Positions 53,994 through 62,938 of a stretch of 64,000 bases of DNA are shown one piece after another; the first letter of the stretch is position 1; every line of letters begins with the position of its first letter. The stretch lies in contig NZ_LT985747.1 in assembly GCF_900289175.1 (NCBI RefSeq), forward strand, positions 2,505,709-2,569,708, in the 5' to 3' direction. The position numbers and the translations under genes are program-made. This stretch comes from Paenibacillus faecalis (lineage in GTDB: Bacteria; Bacillota; Bacilli; Paenibacillales; Paenibacillaceae). Below the pieces are notes generated by a model. The model saw nothing but the letters and a program-made list of their open reading frames with translations. It did no database searches and was not told the DNA's origin.

Positions 53994-55010
53994 CTACCTT
54001 TCTACATCGCCCACAGCTTCAGTCATCGCCCGGAGTATCTCCGCTTCCGATGCCATTGGAGTATCCCCGGACACGGTATGGGCCAGCATACCGGCTGCCG
54101 CTGCAAATTGTACTGTCTTTTCTGAAGAAAAGCCCTCCAGTTCACCATGAATGATCCCGCTGGCAAAGGCATCTCCAGCACCTATTCTATCATAAACGGA
54201 AAACGTCAGCTGATCAGAGAAACTAAAAGCTCCCTCTTTAAATAAAAAGCCGCGCAACGAATGCGTATTATCGCTGTTGATGCTGCGATGCGTTCCCGCA
54301 ATCACTTCAATGGAGTACCGCTTCGAAACAGCCGGAATCAATTCTATGAGCTGATCTTCCCGCTTTGTTTTGTCTGTCACCATCCCGAGCGTATAAAGAG
54401 CGTCTTTCTCATTCATGATAACAAGGTCAGATAAGTGTAGCATCTCTTCATAATGCGGTTTAGCCTTCACATAACCATCCTCACCCCAAAGAGAAGGTCG
54501 ATAGTTGCAATCAAAAATAACGCGGCCGCCGCGATGTTTAACAGCACGTGCCAAAGACTTCATATGCTCGCGTACACCATCATTCATAGCTAGCGTAATT
54601 CCGCAGAAATGGACGACATCAATCCGGGATGCAATATCATCATAATGATACACACTGGACGAAGCGGTGTTGAAGCTGCTCTCCAGACGATTGCTATACG
54701 TCACCCGGCTCGGCCGTGCCCCGAAGCCGTTCTCCAGAAAATACATGCCTAAATATTTTCCACCGCGATGGATCAATGAGGACTCGATTCCCAGCTTTCT
54801 CAAATATGCCGCGGCGGCATCCCCAAGCGGATTATCCGGAAGTCGGGAAACCAGATATGCTGTATGCCCGAACCTCGCTAATGCGGAAGCAACATTTACC
54901 CCAGTACCGGAGAACGAATAGTTCAATGTATTGCTCTGCGACAGCAAGTCATAACCGGGAACCTGGAGCCGCATCATGACTTCTCCGAATGCCGCGATTG
55001 TTTTAGGCAT
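53994..55010 (-). CDS. PfkB-family sugar kinase, 2-keto-3-deoxygluconate kinase-like
   Basis: The protein has 338 residues. GEVMMRLQVPG and NVASALARFGHTAYLVSRL form the N-terminal sugar-binding part, and YDRIGAGDAFASGIIHG carries the catalytic Asp and anion hole of ribokinase-type enzymes. It should phosphorylate 2-keto-3-deoxygluconate to the substrate of the aldolase encoded by the overlapping upstream gene (8-base overlap). Regulator gene follows after six bases. Confidence 0.88.
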   Translation of the reverse strand: MPKTIAAFGEVMMRLQVPGYDLLSQSNTLNYSFSGTGVNVASALARFGHTAYLVSRLPDNPLGDAAAAYLRKLGIESSLIHRGGKYLGMYFLENGFGARPSRVTYSNRLESSFNTASSSVYHYDDIASRIDVVHFCGITLAMNDGVREHMKSLARAVKHRGGRVIFDCNYRPSLWGEDGYVKAKPHYEEMLHLSDLVIMNEKDALYTLGMVTDKTKREDQLIELIPAVSKRYSIEVIAGTHRSINSDNTHSLRGFLFKEGAFSFSDQLTFSVYDRIGAGDAFASGIIHGELEGFSSEKTVQFAAAAGMLAHTVSGDTPMASEAEILRAMTEAVGDVER

Positions 55011-55758
55011 AGTGATCCGCCAACTTTTTCATGATAGCAACCAGCTCGCGAACATCTTCGATGTTGGTCTTCCCTGTTTCCGAGTCCATAATGGAACTAT
55101 ATACATGCGGAATGATTTTAGGCACACCAGCTTCCAGAGCGATCCGTAAAATAGGTTCAAAGTTTTGTTTATCCAGTCCGCCAGTAGGCTCCAGTGCAAA
55201 CCCTTCCTCAGCACAAGCTTTAGCGACCGCACGGAATTCATCCTCACAGCTCAATCCCTTCATCGGGAAAAATTTAAGGGCATTACCACCCATATCACGA
55301 ACAAGAGCGATAGCCGATTTGATCGGTACTACGGCATGCTCACTCTGTGCTGCGCTGTGCGGACCCGTTGAAATATTTACATACCCTGGTCGCCCGGAAG
55401 GGGATACCAGACTGTTAATCCAGCTATCCTGATTCCCCAGGTTAGCGCGCGTTGCGCCTACAGCAGTAAATACCTGATTAATATGACTGCCCGGATAATG
55501 CTTGGCAATTTCCGCTACCATGGCCGCCTGACGATTGTCACCGCCTCCAAGCCCGATTGAAACAGCCTCTTCAATTTCCTTACCGTACATTTTCATGGCA
55601 GCTACCGCTTCTTCCACAGAAGCATAATCCTTGGACAATACACCTACCAGCACAAAACCGTCAGCCGCTTCAAAAATATCTTTAGCGTTATCTAAGCCTT
55701 TGGTCAGTACGTTTAGGGAAACACGATCTCTATAAAAGCGCTTGGATATATGCGACAT
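55003..55758 (-). CDS. dgaF: DgaF-type KDPG aldolase
   Basis: The protein has 251 residues, TIM-barrel, start with AGGAGGAAAGTAAT. RVSLNVLTKGLDNAKDIFEA and GGNALKFFPMKGL contain the Schiff-base lysine environment, and LEPTGGLDKQNFEPI is the phosphate-binding end. In the known pathway DgaF splits 2-keto-3-deoxygluconate 6-phosphate to pyruvate and glyceraldehyde 3-phosphate after DgaE deaminates D-glucosaminate 6-phosphate. The DgaE-like gene lies just upstream, which supports the symbol. Confidence 0.8.
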   Translation of the reverse strand: MSHISKRFYRDRVSLNVLTKGLDNAKDIFEAADGFVLVGVLSKDYASVEEAVAAMKMYGKEIEEAVSIGLGGGDNRQAAMVAEIAKHYPGSHINQVFTAVGATRANLGNQDSWINSLVSPSGRPGYVNISTGPHSAAQSEHAVVPIKSAIALVRDMGGNALKFFPMKGLSCEDEFRAVAKACAEEGFALEPTGGLDKQNFEPILRIALEAGVPKIIPHVYSSIMDSETGKTNIEDVRELVAIMKKLADHYA

Positions 55759-55759
55759 A

Positions 55760-56863
55760 TTACTTTCCTCCTGTTAATTCGCGTATTCTAGATTGGATCA
55801 CATCAATATCATCGCCCATAAGCGAACGCGGGTCGATATCGAAATACCCTTGTCTTACTCCATAATCACGTGTGTAAACAGCGACGTCACCGCTTTGCAG
55901 CTTGCTCGCAACCTCTTTGGCGGTCGTTCCCGTCTTTGCCGGATCAATCTGAACCCTTGCGCGATAAATAGCCCGGCCAGCCTCATCCTGAACAATCGTT
56001 ATTTGTACACCGGATATCTCATTTAATGGCATCAGCTTCTGGAGCTCCGCTTTTTCCTGCTCGCTCGTATCTTTTTTGACAACATATTCATCAAGGGCTT
56101 GCAGAAGGCCGAAGTAAGATTCTTTGCCAACCTTCATGCTTCGTCCAATTCCATGGAGCTGCACCTTTAACCATTCTATATAAGTCCGTTTTCCGCCAAC
56201 GATTCCCGATGTCGGACCTTCAATCGCTTTTGAACCGCTATAAATAGCAAGATCAGCGTATTTCACATATTTTTGAAGATCCTCCTCTGCGGCTGCATCC
56301 ACAATCAATGGAACTCCTTTACGCTGTGCAACCTCCCACGCCTCTTCGACCGAGATCATATTTTTTTGAACGGCATGGTGTGATTTCACATAAAGGATGG
56401 CAGCTGTTTTGTCCGATACGGCGTCTTCAATATGTTCTGCCCGACCTTCGTTGGCATAACCGACCTCTACCAGCTTCCCTCCACCCAAATACACCATCGT
56501 TTCAATAGGAGCACCATACTGCACGTTATGCCCTTTTAAAATAATAACCTCGTTTTTGTAAATATCCTCCTGATGAAGACGTTCGCTCAATCGCCTGTTC
56601 CCTTTCGTTACGATCGCGGCGACAGACAGAGCTATACCGCTCGATGCAGAGTTAACAACTACAGCGGCCTCCGAGCCAAGAATACGGGCTATGTAATCGC
56701 CTGATTTATTAATCAGATCGGCTATTTCAACATAGCTTTGTCCGCCCTGCTTCATCGCCTCCATCACAGTGTTCGTCGGAGCAGACACCCCAAGAATACT
56801 CATGCGCCCGCTGGCATTAATCACCCGCTTAAGACCATACTTCGCATTCAATGAATTCTCCAC
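55760..56863 (-). CDS. dgaE: DgaE-like PLP-dependent ammonia-lyase
   Basis: The protein has 367 residues, a SelA/fold-I-like PLP enzyme. VINASGRMSILGVSAP starts it, VVNSASSGIALSVAA binds cofactor phosphate, LIVDAAAEEDLQKYV carries the PLP-pairing aspartate, and the lysine lies in YSGSKAIEGPTSGIVGG. The family eliminates ammonia from D-glucosaminate 6-phosphate. GUG start at 56863 follows AGGGAGTGA and overlaps the amidohydrolase gene by 35 bases. Since no PTS is present, the substrate here may instead come from an N-acyl precursor released by that amidohydrolase. Confidence 0.8.
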   Translation of the reverse strand: MENSLNAKYGLKRVINASGRMSILGVSAPTNTVMEAMKQGGQSYVEIADLINKSGDYIARILGSEAAVVVNSASSGIALSVAAIVTKGNRRLSERLHQEDIYKNEVIILKGHNVQYGAPIETMVYLGGGKLVEVGYANEGRAEHIEDAVSDKTAAILYVKSHHAVQKNMISVEEAWEVAQRKGVPLIVDAAAEEDLQKYVKYADLAIYSGSKAIEGPTSGIVGGKRTYIEWLKVQLHGIGRSMKVGKESYFGLLQALDEYVVKKDTSEQEKAELQKLMPLNEISGVQITIVQDEAGRAIYRARVQIDPAKTGTTAKEVASKLQSGDVAVYTRDYGVRQGYFDIDPRSLMGDDIDVIQSRIRELTGGK

Positions 56864-57941
56864 CCATGATCACTCCCTTGGCTTCAATAACTTGATTCGC
56901 TGCTCTGCGCTCTCCTTCTGAATCCATCAGCTCGACGGTTCTGTTATTTACTGTAAACAGCGTTAGATTGGCACGGTCACCGATTTGGATGCGGCCAAGC
57001 TCTGGCTTCCCAAGCCAAGCTGCAGCATGAATAGTAACAGCGTCTATGACTTCTTCAAGAGAATATCCTAAATAAAGAAATTTGGAGAGCACACTTGCCA
57101 TACTATACACCGGACCATTTAAACGATTTCCTCGGTAAATATCCGTGCTGATCGTATGCAGACCGATCCCATGCCGCTTAGCTGCTTCTGCTGTTTTAAA
57201 GGAAAAGCTCGCTGTACCGTGACCAACATCCAGGTGCACCCCTCTGTTAATCGCATCGATGAACTCCTGAAGCGGTTTGCCGCTATCATCAAACAGATTG
57301 TTCTTCTTTCCGTTAAGATAGTGTGTAACTACATCATTTCGCTCTAAAAGAGCAATTACCTCTCGTATATCAGGAGGTCCTGATCCGATATGAACCATGA
57401 GGGGCATTTTTGTCTCAACAGAGAGCTGCCGAGCGAGGCGAAGCGGTGCTATACCGTTTGCTCCAACGACACTTCTGCTGATCCGCGCTTTCAAGCCTAC
57501 GATGAAATCGCTGTACGTAAGGACCGACTGTCTGACTAATTCCCGGTCAATCCAATCGAGATTGCATAATTCATCGATTCGAGTTAAACCGATGCGCGAG
57601 ATGTTCAAAAAGGCATACAAACGTGTTCTTGCCTGCTCTCTCGATACAGCCAGCTCAGAAATTCGGTCTGCACCGCAGCTTCCGGCATCCACGATCGTGG
57701 TCACACCCTGTTTGACTCCAATCTCATCGATCTCATCACCATACGGATCAAATTCAGGGAAAGCATGAACGTGCATATCAATCCAGCCGCTCGATACATA
57801 AGCGCCAGAGCCTTCAATGATCCGTTCTCCGCGCCCCTCTCCATCAGAAGGGAGGCCAACAATGATGCCGTTCTCGATCTCAATATCGATCTCTTCTCCG
57901 CTCACGCATTTTACATGGCGCAATACGAGCTTTTCATTCAA
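56829..57941 (-). CDS. Amidohydrolase / deacetylase family metallohydrolase
   Basis: UUG at 57941 has AAGGTGAGG at correct distance; GUG at 57950 overlaps the site. The protein has 370 residues. It is a dihydroorotase-like barrel: metal ligands in WIDMHVHAFPEFD, GLKARISRSVVGANG with the bridging lysine, MVHIGSGPPD, VTHYLNGKKN, and TISTDIY with the catalytic aspartate. It leads the DgaE-DgaF-kinase-GntR operon, where it probably removes an N-acyl group from an amino-sugar acid. Substrate is inferred from context. Confidence 0.85.
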   Translation of the reverse strand: MNEKLVLRHVKCVSGEEIDIEIENGIIVGLPSDGEGRGERIIEGSGAYVSSGWIDMHVHAFPEFDPYGDEIDEIGVKQGVTTIVDAGSCGADRISELAVSREQARTRLYAFLNISRIGLTRIDELCNLDWIDRELVRQSVLTYSDFIVGLKARISRSVVGANGIAPLRLARQLSVETKMPLMVHIGSGPPDIREVIALLERNDVVTHYLNGKKNNLFDDSGKPLQEFIDAINRGVHLDVGHGTASFSFKTAEAAKRHGIGLHTISTDIYRGNRLNGPVYSMASVLSKFLYLGYSLEEVIDAVTIHAAAWLGKPELGRIQIGDRANLTLFTVNNRTVELMDSEGERRAANQVIEAKGVIMGGEFIECEVWS

Positions 57942-57959
57942 TATCCTCACCTTCTATAA

Positions 57960-57975
57960 ATTATAACGTTATAAT
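57960..57975. promoter_or_regulatory. Operator 1, perfect 16-base palindrome
   Basis: ATTATAACGTTATAAT reads the same on both strands and lies between the predicted transcription start and the first gene, a suitable site for the operon's GntR repressor. Confidence 0.65.
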
Positions 57976-57979
57976 GTTT

Positions 57980-58008
57980 ACGATAGCATGAGAGTGAACT
58001 GTTGTAAA
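57980..58008 (-). promoter_or_regulatory. Promoter of the glucosaminate-type operon
   Basis: Minus strand: TTTACA (58003-58008), 17-base spacer, TATCGT (57980-57985) with TGC just before it (extended -10). It is framed by two palindromes. Confidence 0.5.
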
Positions 58009-58011
58009 TCG

Positions 58012-58027
58012 AAACATTATAATGTTT
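58012..58027. promoter_or_regulatory. Operator 2, perfect 16-base palindrome
   Basis: AAACATTATAATGTTT, directly upstream of the -35 element. It shares the ATTATAA core with operator 1. Two sites about 52 bases apart would allow cooperative or looping repression. Confidence 0.65.
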
Positions 58028-58169
58028 AAAAAATTTCACCAAAAAAGAGAATGCCCTGCTACATGGTCATAGACCCAAGACATTCCCTTGTCTGCAATAA
58101 GACAAAAACGATCACGAATCCATCCCGAGCATCGTTTCATGTCATTGCTGATCACATAATCCGTCCCCA

Positions 58170-58212
58170 AAAAAGAAAAGCCCGCTCTCTGCTGTACACA
58201 AAAGAGCGGGCT
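58170..58212 (-). terminator. Terminator of the GNAT gene
   Basis: AGCCCGCTCT / AGAGCGGGCT (58179-58212), with a T-rich stretch after it on the minus strand. Confidence 0.8.
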
Positions 58213-58228
58213 GGAGAAAAAGAGGTGT

Positions 58229-58690
58229 TTACAGCTGTTTTACAAGCTTGTAGCCCGCTTTTTCAAAGCCGATATGTTCAAAAAATGCATGTGCCGGATC
58301 TAATTCTTCCGGATTGCCGCTTTTAAGAAACAAGAGGTGACTTCCCTGCTGCTTTCCCCATGCTTCTGCATCGCGTACCAAACGTTTGCCGATTCCTTGG
58401 TTGCGGCAGCTTGAGGTTACAATCAACGAAGTGATTTGAGTGACCGGTTCATGCCTTATCAAAGATTTGATTTGACGAAGCATCACCATACCAACTACCC
58501 TGCCTTCAAGCTCCGCAATCATGTTGCAGTGAATCGGGCTAGATGCCATCATCTCCATCCGTTCACCCATCACATTCAGCGTAGTCGGATAATTTAACTC
58601 ACGCATCAAAGAGGTGACAGATTCCAAATCTTTCTTCTCAAATGTTCGAACCAGCAATGCAGGCGCAGATAAGACGCTTTCCATGCTCAT
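58229..58690 (-). CDS. GNAT family N-acetyltransferase
   Basis: AUG at 58690 follows GAGGG; GUG at 58732 would add 14 residues and has no site. The protein has 153 residues. The acetyl-CoA site is SLIVTSSCRNQGIGKRLVRD, and HAFFEHIGFEKAGYKLVKQL is the usual C-terminal beta segment. The substrate is unknown. It is separated from the ABC exporter operon by about 130 bases. Confidence 0.85.
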   Translation of the reverse strand: MSMESVLSAPALLVRTFEKKDLESVTSLMRELNYPTTLNVMGERMEMMASSPIHCNMIAELEGRVVGMVMLRQIKSLIRHEPVTQITSLIVTSSCRNQGIGKRLVRDAEAWGKQQGSHLLFLKSGNPEELDPAHAFFEHIGFEKAGYKLVKQL

Positions 58691-58819
58691 TATACCCTCA
58701 TGCTTCCCTTCTTCTATGATATCATTCTCCACTAATCTATTTTGGGCGTTTCTATTAAATATTGCAAGTACAAAAGCGACAATTTTATGCCTGATCCGTC
58801 AGGTTTCTTCTCCCGACAT

Positions 58820-60685
58820 TTACAAAAACTTGTATTGTGCTTCAATTAATCCATAATAGGTTCCCTTTAATTTCATGAGCTGTTCATGATTTCCTTCTTC
58901 AATCACTCGCCCGTGGTCCAGGACAACAATATGATCCGCATGGCGAATCGTGGACAATCGGTGGGCGACAATGAAGGATGTACGACCCTTCAATAGAACC
59001 TTTAACGCATCCTGGATTTTAAGCTCAGTCTCCGTATCAATGGACGCGGTCGCTTCATCCAGGATAAGAATCCGTGGATCGGCAAGGAGTGCTCTGGCGA
59101 AAGAGAGCAGCTGCCTTTGTCCCATAGACAGCATATTACCGCGCTCTTCAACCTCCGTATCATATCCGCCAGGCATATTCATAATAAACTCATGAGCATC
59201 CACCGCCTTGGCAACAGCTTCGATTTCTTCATTTGTTGCATCCAGGCGGCCGAAGCGGATATTGTCGCGAATCGTCCCTGAGAAAATAAAGGTATCTTGA
59301 AGAACAATACCAATCTGCTTGCGCAAACTTTCCACGGTTACCTTTCGGATATCGTAACCGTCAATCGTAATCTCCCCGTCGGTTATATCATAGAATCGAC
59401 TAAGCAGATTAATGATCGTACTCTTACCCGACCCGGTATGGCCGACCAATGCAATAGACTGCCCGGCTTTTACGTCCAGATTGATTCCTTTGAGCGCCTG
59501 ACGGCCTGGCTCGTATTCAAATACAACATCTTTCAGTTTGATATTGCCTTGAATTTCCGGCAGATCTTTCGCTTCAGATGCATTACTGATACTTGGCTTT
59601 TCATCGATGAATTCAAAAATTCGTTCGGAGGAAGCCATCGCTACGAGAAGCTGGTTATACATCATGCCCAATCGGTTGATCGGCTCCCAGAAGTTTCCGA
59701 CATAGTTGGAGAAAGCGATCAGAAGACCGATGGTCAGTTCATCGTTTTTGATCAGCGTCGAACCGAGCCAGAACAAGATAAGCGTACCGACTCCGCCCGT
59801 AATCTCAATCAATGGACCAAAGGCCTGGTTCATTGCAGACGCTTTGTCCCAGGATTTTTTGCTGTCAAGGTTCATTTGGTCGAAGAATTTCATGTTTTCT
59901 TCTTCCTGCGTATAAGCCTGGGTTACCCGAATGCCTTGAATGGACTCATTCAAGTGCGAGTTAATCCGGGAGTTCTTCATCCGAACGTCCTGCCACGCTC
60001 TGCGAATTCGAACCCGCAAGGCGGTGGAAATGAAGAACATAATCGGCACCGTTACAATAACCGCAAGGCCCAGCTTCCAGTTGATTGCAAGTAGTATAAT
60101 GACGATCCCGACAAGCTGCACACAGTCAATCAGCAGGTTAACTACACCGTTTGTAAACAAATCCTGAAGTGAATTGACATCATTCGTGACCCGAACCAAA
60201 ACGGAACCGGCCGGACGCTTGTCAAAAAAGTTGAAAGACAAGCGCTGAATGTGGCGGAACAGATCTGTCCGCAGGTCATAAATCACTCGCTGACCGATGA
60301 TGTTCGTATATTTAATTCGGAAAATCCCCGTAATGTATTGAATAATATAAAGCACCAAAGCAGCAATCGTAATTTTGTACAGCAGCTGGACATTCGGACT
60401 ACCGGATTCCGGCGCGATCGCTTTGTCGATCGCCGAACCTGTCAAATATGGAACAGCTAGCTTCGTTATGGTACCGATAAGCATAAGAACGATGACCAGC
60501 GGCACCATTTGTTTTGCATATGGCTTCATATAAGAGATGAGCCGGGTCAGCTGTTTCCAGTTAAACGGCTTCTCAATCGCATCGTCATCCTGATACACAA
60601 AGCGCTCACCCGCAGCCCCCGCATCTTTCCCCGTCTGAGAAGATTTATGCTTGGGACTTCGCTCTATATTTAATTCTGCACTCAT
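58820..60685 (-). CDS. ABC exporter half-transporter with canonical ATP site
   Basis: The protein has 621 residues: six membrane helices (about 55-350), then an ATPase with Walker A GHTGSGKST, signature LSMGQRQLLSFARAL and Walker B ILILDEATASID. It pairs with the product of the gene two bases upstream. YheH/BmrD- or YfiC-like heterodimeric exporters of Bacillota have this arrangement. It carries an N-terminal polar extension. Substrate probably drugs or lipids; not determinable here. Confidence 0.9.
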   Translation of the reverse strand: MSAELNIERSPKHKSSQTGKDAGAAGERFVYQDDDAIEKPFNWKQLTRLISYMKPYAKQMVPLVIVLMLIGTITKLAVPYLTGSAIDKAIAPESGSPNVQLLYKITIAALVLYIIQYITGIFRIKYTNIIGQRVIYDLRTDLFRHIQRLSFNFFDKRPAGSVLVRVTNDVNSLQDLFTNGVVNLLIDCVQLVGIVIILLAINWKLGLAVIVTVPIMFFISTALRVRIRRAWQDVRMKNSRINSHLNESIQGIRVTQAYTQEEENMKFFDQMNLDSKKSWDKASAMNQAFGPLIEITGGVGTLILFWLGSTLIKNDELTIGLLIAFSNYVGNFWEPINRLGMMYNQLLVAMASSERIFEFIDEKPSISNASEAKDLPEIQGNIKLKDVVFEYEPGRQALKGINLDVKAGQSIALVGHTGSGKSTIINLLSRFYDITDGEITIDGYDIRKVTVESLRKQIGIVLQDTFIFSGTIRDNIRFGRLDATNEEIEAVAKAVDAHEFIMNMPGGYDTEVEERGNMLSMGQRQLLSFARALLADPRILILDEATASIDTETELKIQDALKVLLKGRTSFIVAHRLSTIRHADHIVVLDHGRVIEEGNHEQLMKLKGTYYGLIEAQYKFL

Positions 60686-60687
60686 GC

Positions 60688-62460
60688 CTACACCTGCCCT
60701 TCTTCGTTGCCCGAAGCAGTACGGCGGGCAATCAGGTCCGCATATTGAATTTTGTACACTTCTTGGTAAGGACCTTCGACTTTGATCAGATCATCATGTT
60801 TACCGCGCTGCACCACTCGCCCTTCATCCAGGACAAGAATTTCATCCGCATGTCTTAATGAAGAGATCCGATGAGCGATAATAAACGTCGTTCGACCCTC
60901 CATAACCTCCTGAAAACCGGACTGAATTTCATGCTCGGTCTCCATATCGACCGCACTGGTTGCATCGTCCAGGATGAGTATTTTCGGATCGACCAGAAGT
61001 GCCCGCGCGATCGCAATCCGCTGCTTCTGCCCCCCGGAAAGTCCCATTCCGCGCTCACCGACAATCGTATCATAGCCATGCTCCATCTCCATGATGAAAT
61101 CATGCGCTTTTGCCAGCTTTGCAGCCCGGATAATATCATCCATCGTCACATTCTTCATACCGTATGAAATGTTGTTACGAATGCTCGATGAGAACAGGAA
61201 CGTCTCCTGAAACACCGTTGCAATCTGACTGCGCAAGCTGCGGATTTTAATATCTTTAATATTGATGCCATCGAGTGTAATACTGCCAGAATTCACATTA
61301 TAAGCATGCATCAGCAGCTGAATGATCGTCGATTTTCCAGAACCCGTACCGCCTAGTAAACCGATAACCGTCCCCGGCGGCGCATTCAGATTGATATCTT
61401 TCACCGCAGCCATTTTATTGCCATATGCGAAAGTAACACTGTCAAAAACGACATGCCCCTTCACTTTAGCCGGGTCCAGCGTAATCGCATCCTCTTTATC
61501 CTCAACATCAATTGGCTGGTTCAGCAGCTCCAGCACACGCTCTCCGGATGCTTTCGATTGCGTGTAGTTATTAATGTGGAATCCAATGCTCCACATCGGT
61601 CCGATAATATACCAGATCAAACTGAAGAAAGCGACTAATTGACCCAGTGACAACTCCCCATTGATCACCATGACCCCGCCTGCCACCAGCAAAATGACAA
61701 TACAGATGTTGGCAAACAGCTCCATCAGCGGGAAAAAGCGAGCCCATAAAGTTGAAGCAAAGATTTGATTGGATTTATAACGCTCATTGCGTTCGGAAAA
61801 TTTATCAACCTCATACGGTTCACGCGCGAATGACTTAACCGTACGTACACCGGTAATATTCTCTTGAACCGACGTCGTAAGCGCGCTGAGCGCAAGCCGC
61901 ATTTCCTGGAAAGCTGGATGAATTTTGGATTCAAACTTTAAAGCAGTAAAAACGAGAAACGGCATGCTCACAAATGTAACCAGTGTCAGCTTCCAGCTGA
62001 TGGAAAACATCATCGCCCCACCGAAGGCGACCATCAGAAATACGTTTAAGATTTGGGCGAAACCAAAGCCGATAAATTGCCGGATCGCTTCAAGGTCCCC
62101 CGTTAACCGGGACATCAAGTCGCCTGTACGGGCAGTGTCATAATAACGAAAAGACAGAAACTGCAGCTTTTCATAACAGGCATTCCGCATTTTATAAGCT
62201 AGAAAGTTACCTAACCGCCCCCCGAAAAATCCGTGTAAAAACTGAAAACAAGCTTTAAGTGTAACGACCCCTACAACCGTTAGAGCCAGTTGCGGTACAA
62301 GACTAAAATTTCCGGGCCTGATTGCATCATCAATCAGCCGCTGTAGCAGGTGCGGGTAGACGAGGCCAAGTGCGGTCGCCATCGCCAAAAACAGAATGGA
62401 TACGAAAAGATAGATCCGTTTCTCCCAGAAAAAGCCCTGCAGTTGCCTGAGAACATTCAT
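60688..62460 (-). CDS. ABC exporter half-transporter with degenerate ATP site
   Basis: The protein has 590 residues, six helices, then an ATPase with Walker A GGTGSGKST, signature LSGGQKQRIAIARAL and Walker B ILILDDATSAVD. The aspartate replaces the catalytic glutamate after Walker B, as in the inactive half of BmrCD/TM287-288-type heterodimers. AUG at 62460 follows GGGGAGG. It leads the two-gene operon. No short regulatory ORF comparable with bmrB was found upstream. Confidence 0.9.
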   Translation of the reverse strand: MNVLRQLQGFFWEKRIYLFVSILFLAMATALGLVYPHLLQRLIDDAIRPGNFSLVPQLALTVVGVVTLKACFQFLHGFFGGRLGNFLAYKMRNACYEKLQFLSFRYYDTARTGDLMSRLTGDLEAIRQFIGFGFAQILNVFLMVAFGGAMMFSISWKLTLVTFVSMPFLVFTALKFESKIHPAFQEMRLALSALTTSVQENITGVRTVKSFAREPYEVDKFSERNERYKSNQIFASTLWARFFPLMELFANICIVILLVAGGVMVINGELSLGQLVAFFSLIWYIIGPMWSIGFHINNYTQSKASGERVLELLNQPIDVEDKEDAITLDPAKVKGHVVFDSVTFAYGNKMAAVKDINLNAPPGTVIGLLGGTGSGKSTIIQLLMHAYNVNSGSITLDGINIKDIKIRSLRSQIATVFQETFLFSSSIRNNISYGMKNVTMDDIIRAAKLAKAHDFIMEMEHGYDTIVGERGMGLSGGQKQRIAIARALLVDPKILILDDATSAVDMETEHEIQSGFQEVMEGRTTFIIAHRISSLRHADEILVLDEGRVVQRGKHDDLIKVEGPYQEVYKIQYADLIARRTASGNEEGQV

Positions 62461-62938
62461 TTTTTTCCTCCCCTAAATTTTCGAACAGTTATGTAGCATT
62501 TAAGAAGTTTATCACCGACCTGTAAACGCGGCAAAGAGAATAAAACGTCAGAATTCAGCCCATGCGTCCTTAACTGGTCATTTAGTGCAACTTTTCATAG
62601 GTTCATGATTAAATCGTCATGAATTCTCGTTAATTCTGACATTATGAAAACGACTTCTTTTTTTCATATCAGATCACGAAAAATAACCCATTTTTTAGTT
62701 TTTTTCGCCCGGTTTTATGACTTTAATTGTTAAAAGAGTCCAGGTTATACCTGGATGAATTCACCAACTATGACGCTGGACAATCTTGGTCCATTCGATC
62801 AACTGGACAAGTATACAAGAAGAAACTTATACTTCCTTGTTTTCAAAAAAAGAGCGAGCTGTTCGAGGAATTGTCCCCGGTCGCTCACTCTTGCTTTTGA
62901 CCATCCGTTTATAAAAAGATTAAACGAAAACCTGTTTT
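62461..62938. other. Gap of 478 bases before the ABC exporter operon
   Basis: No convincing gene is seen. It holds a perfect inverted repeat TCCAGGT-TAT-ACCTGGA (62739-62755), which could be an operator, and a weak GAGCGA/TCGCTC hairpin (about 62850-62888) that may end the dynamin-like transcript. An open frame at 62755-63036 looks like chance. Confidence 0.5.
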
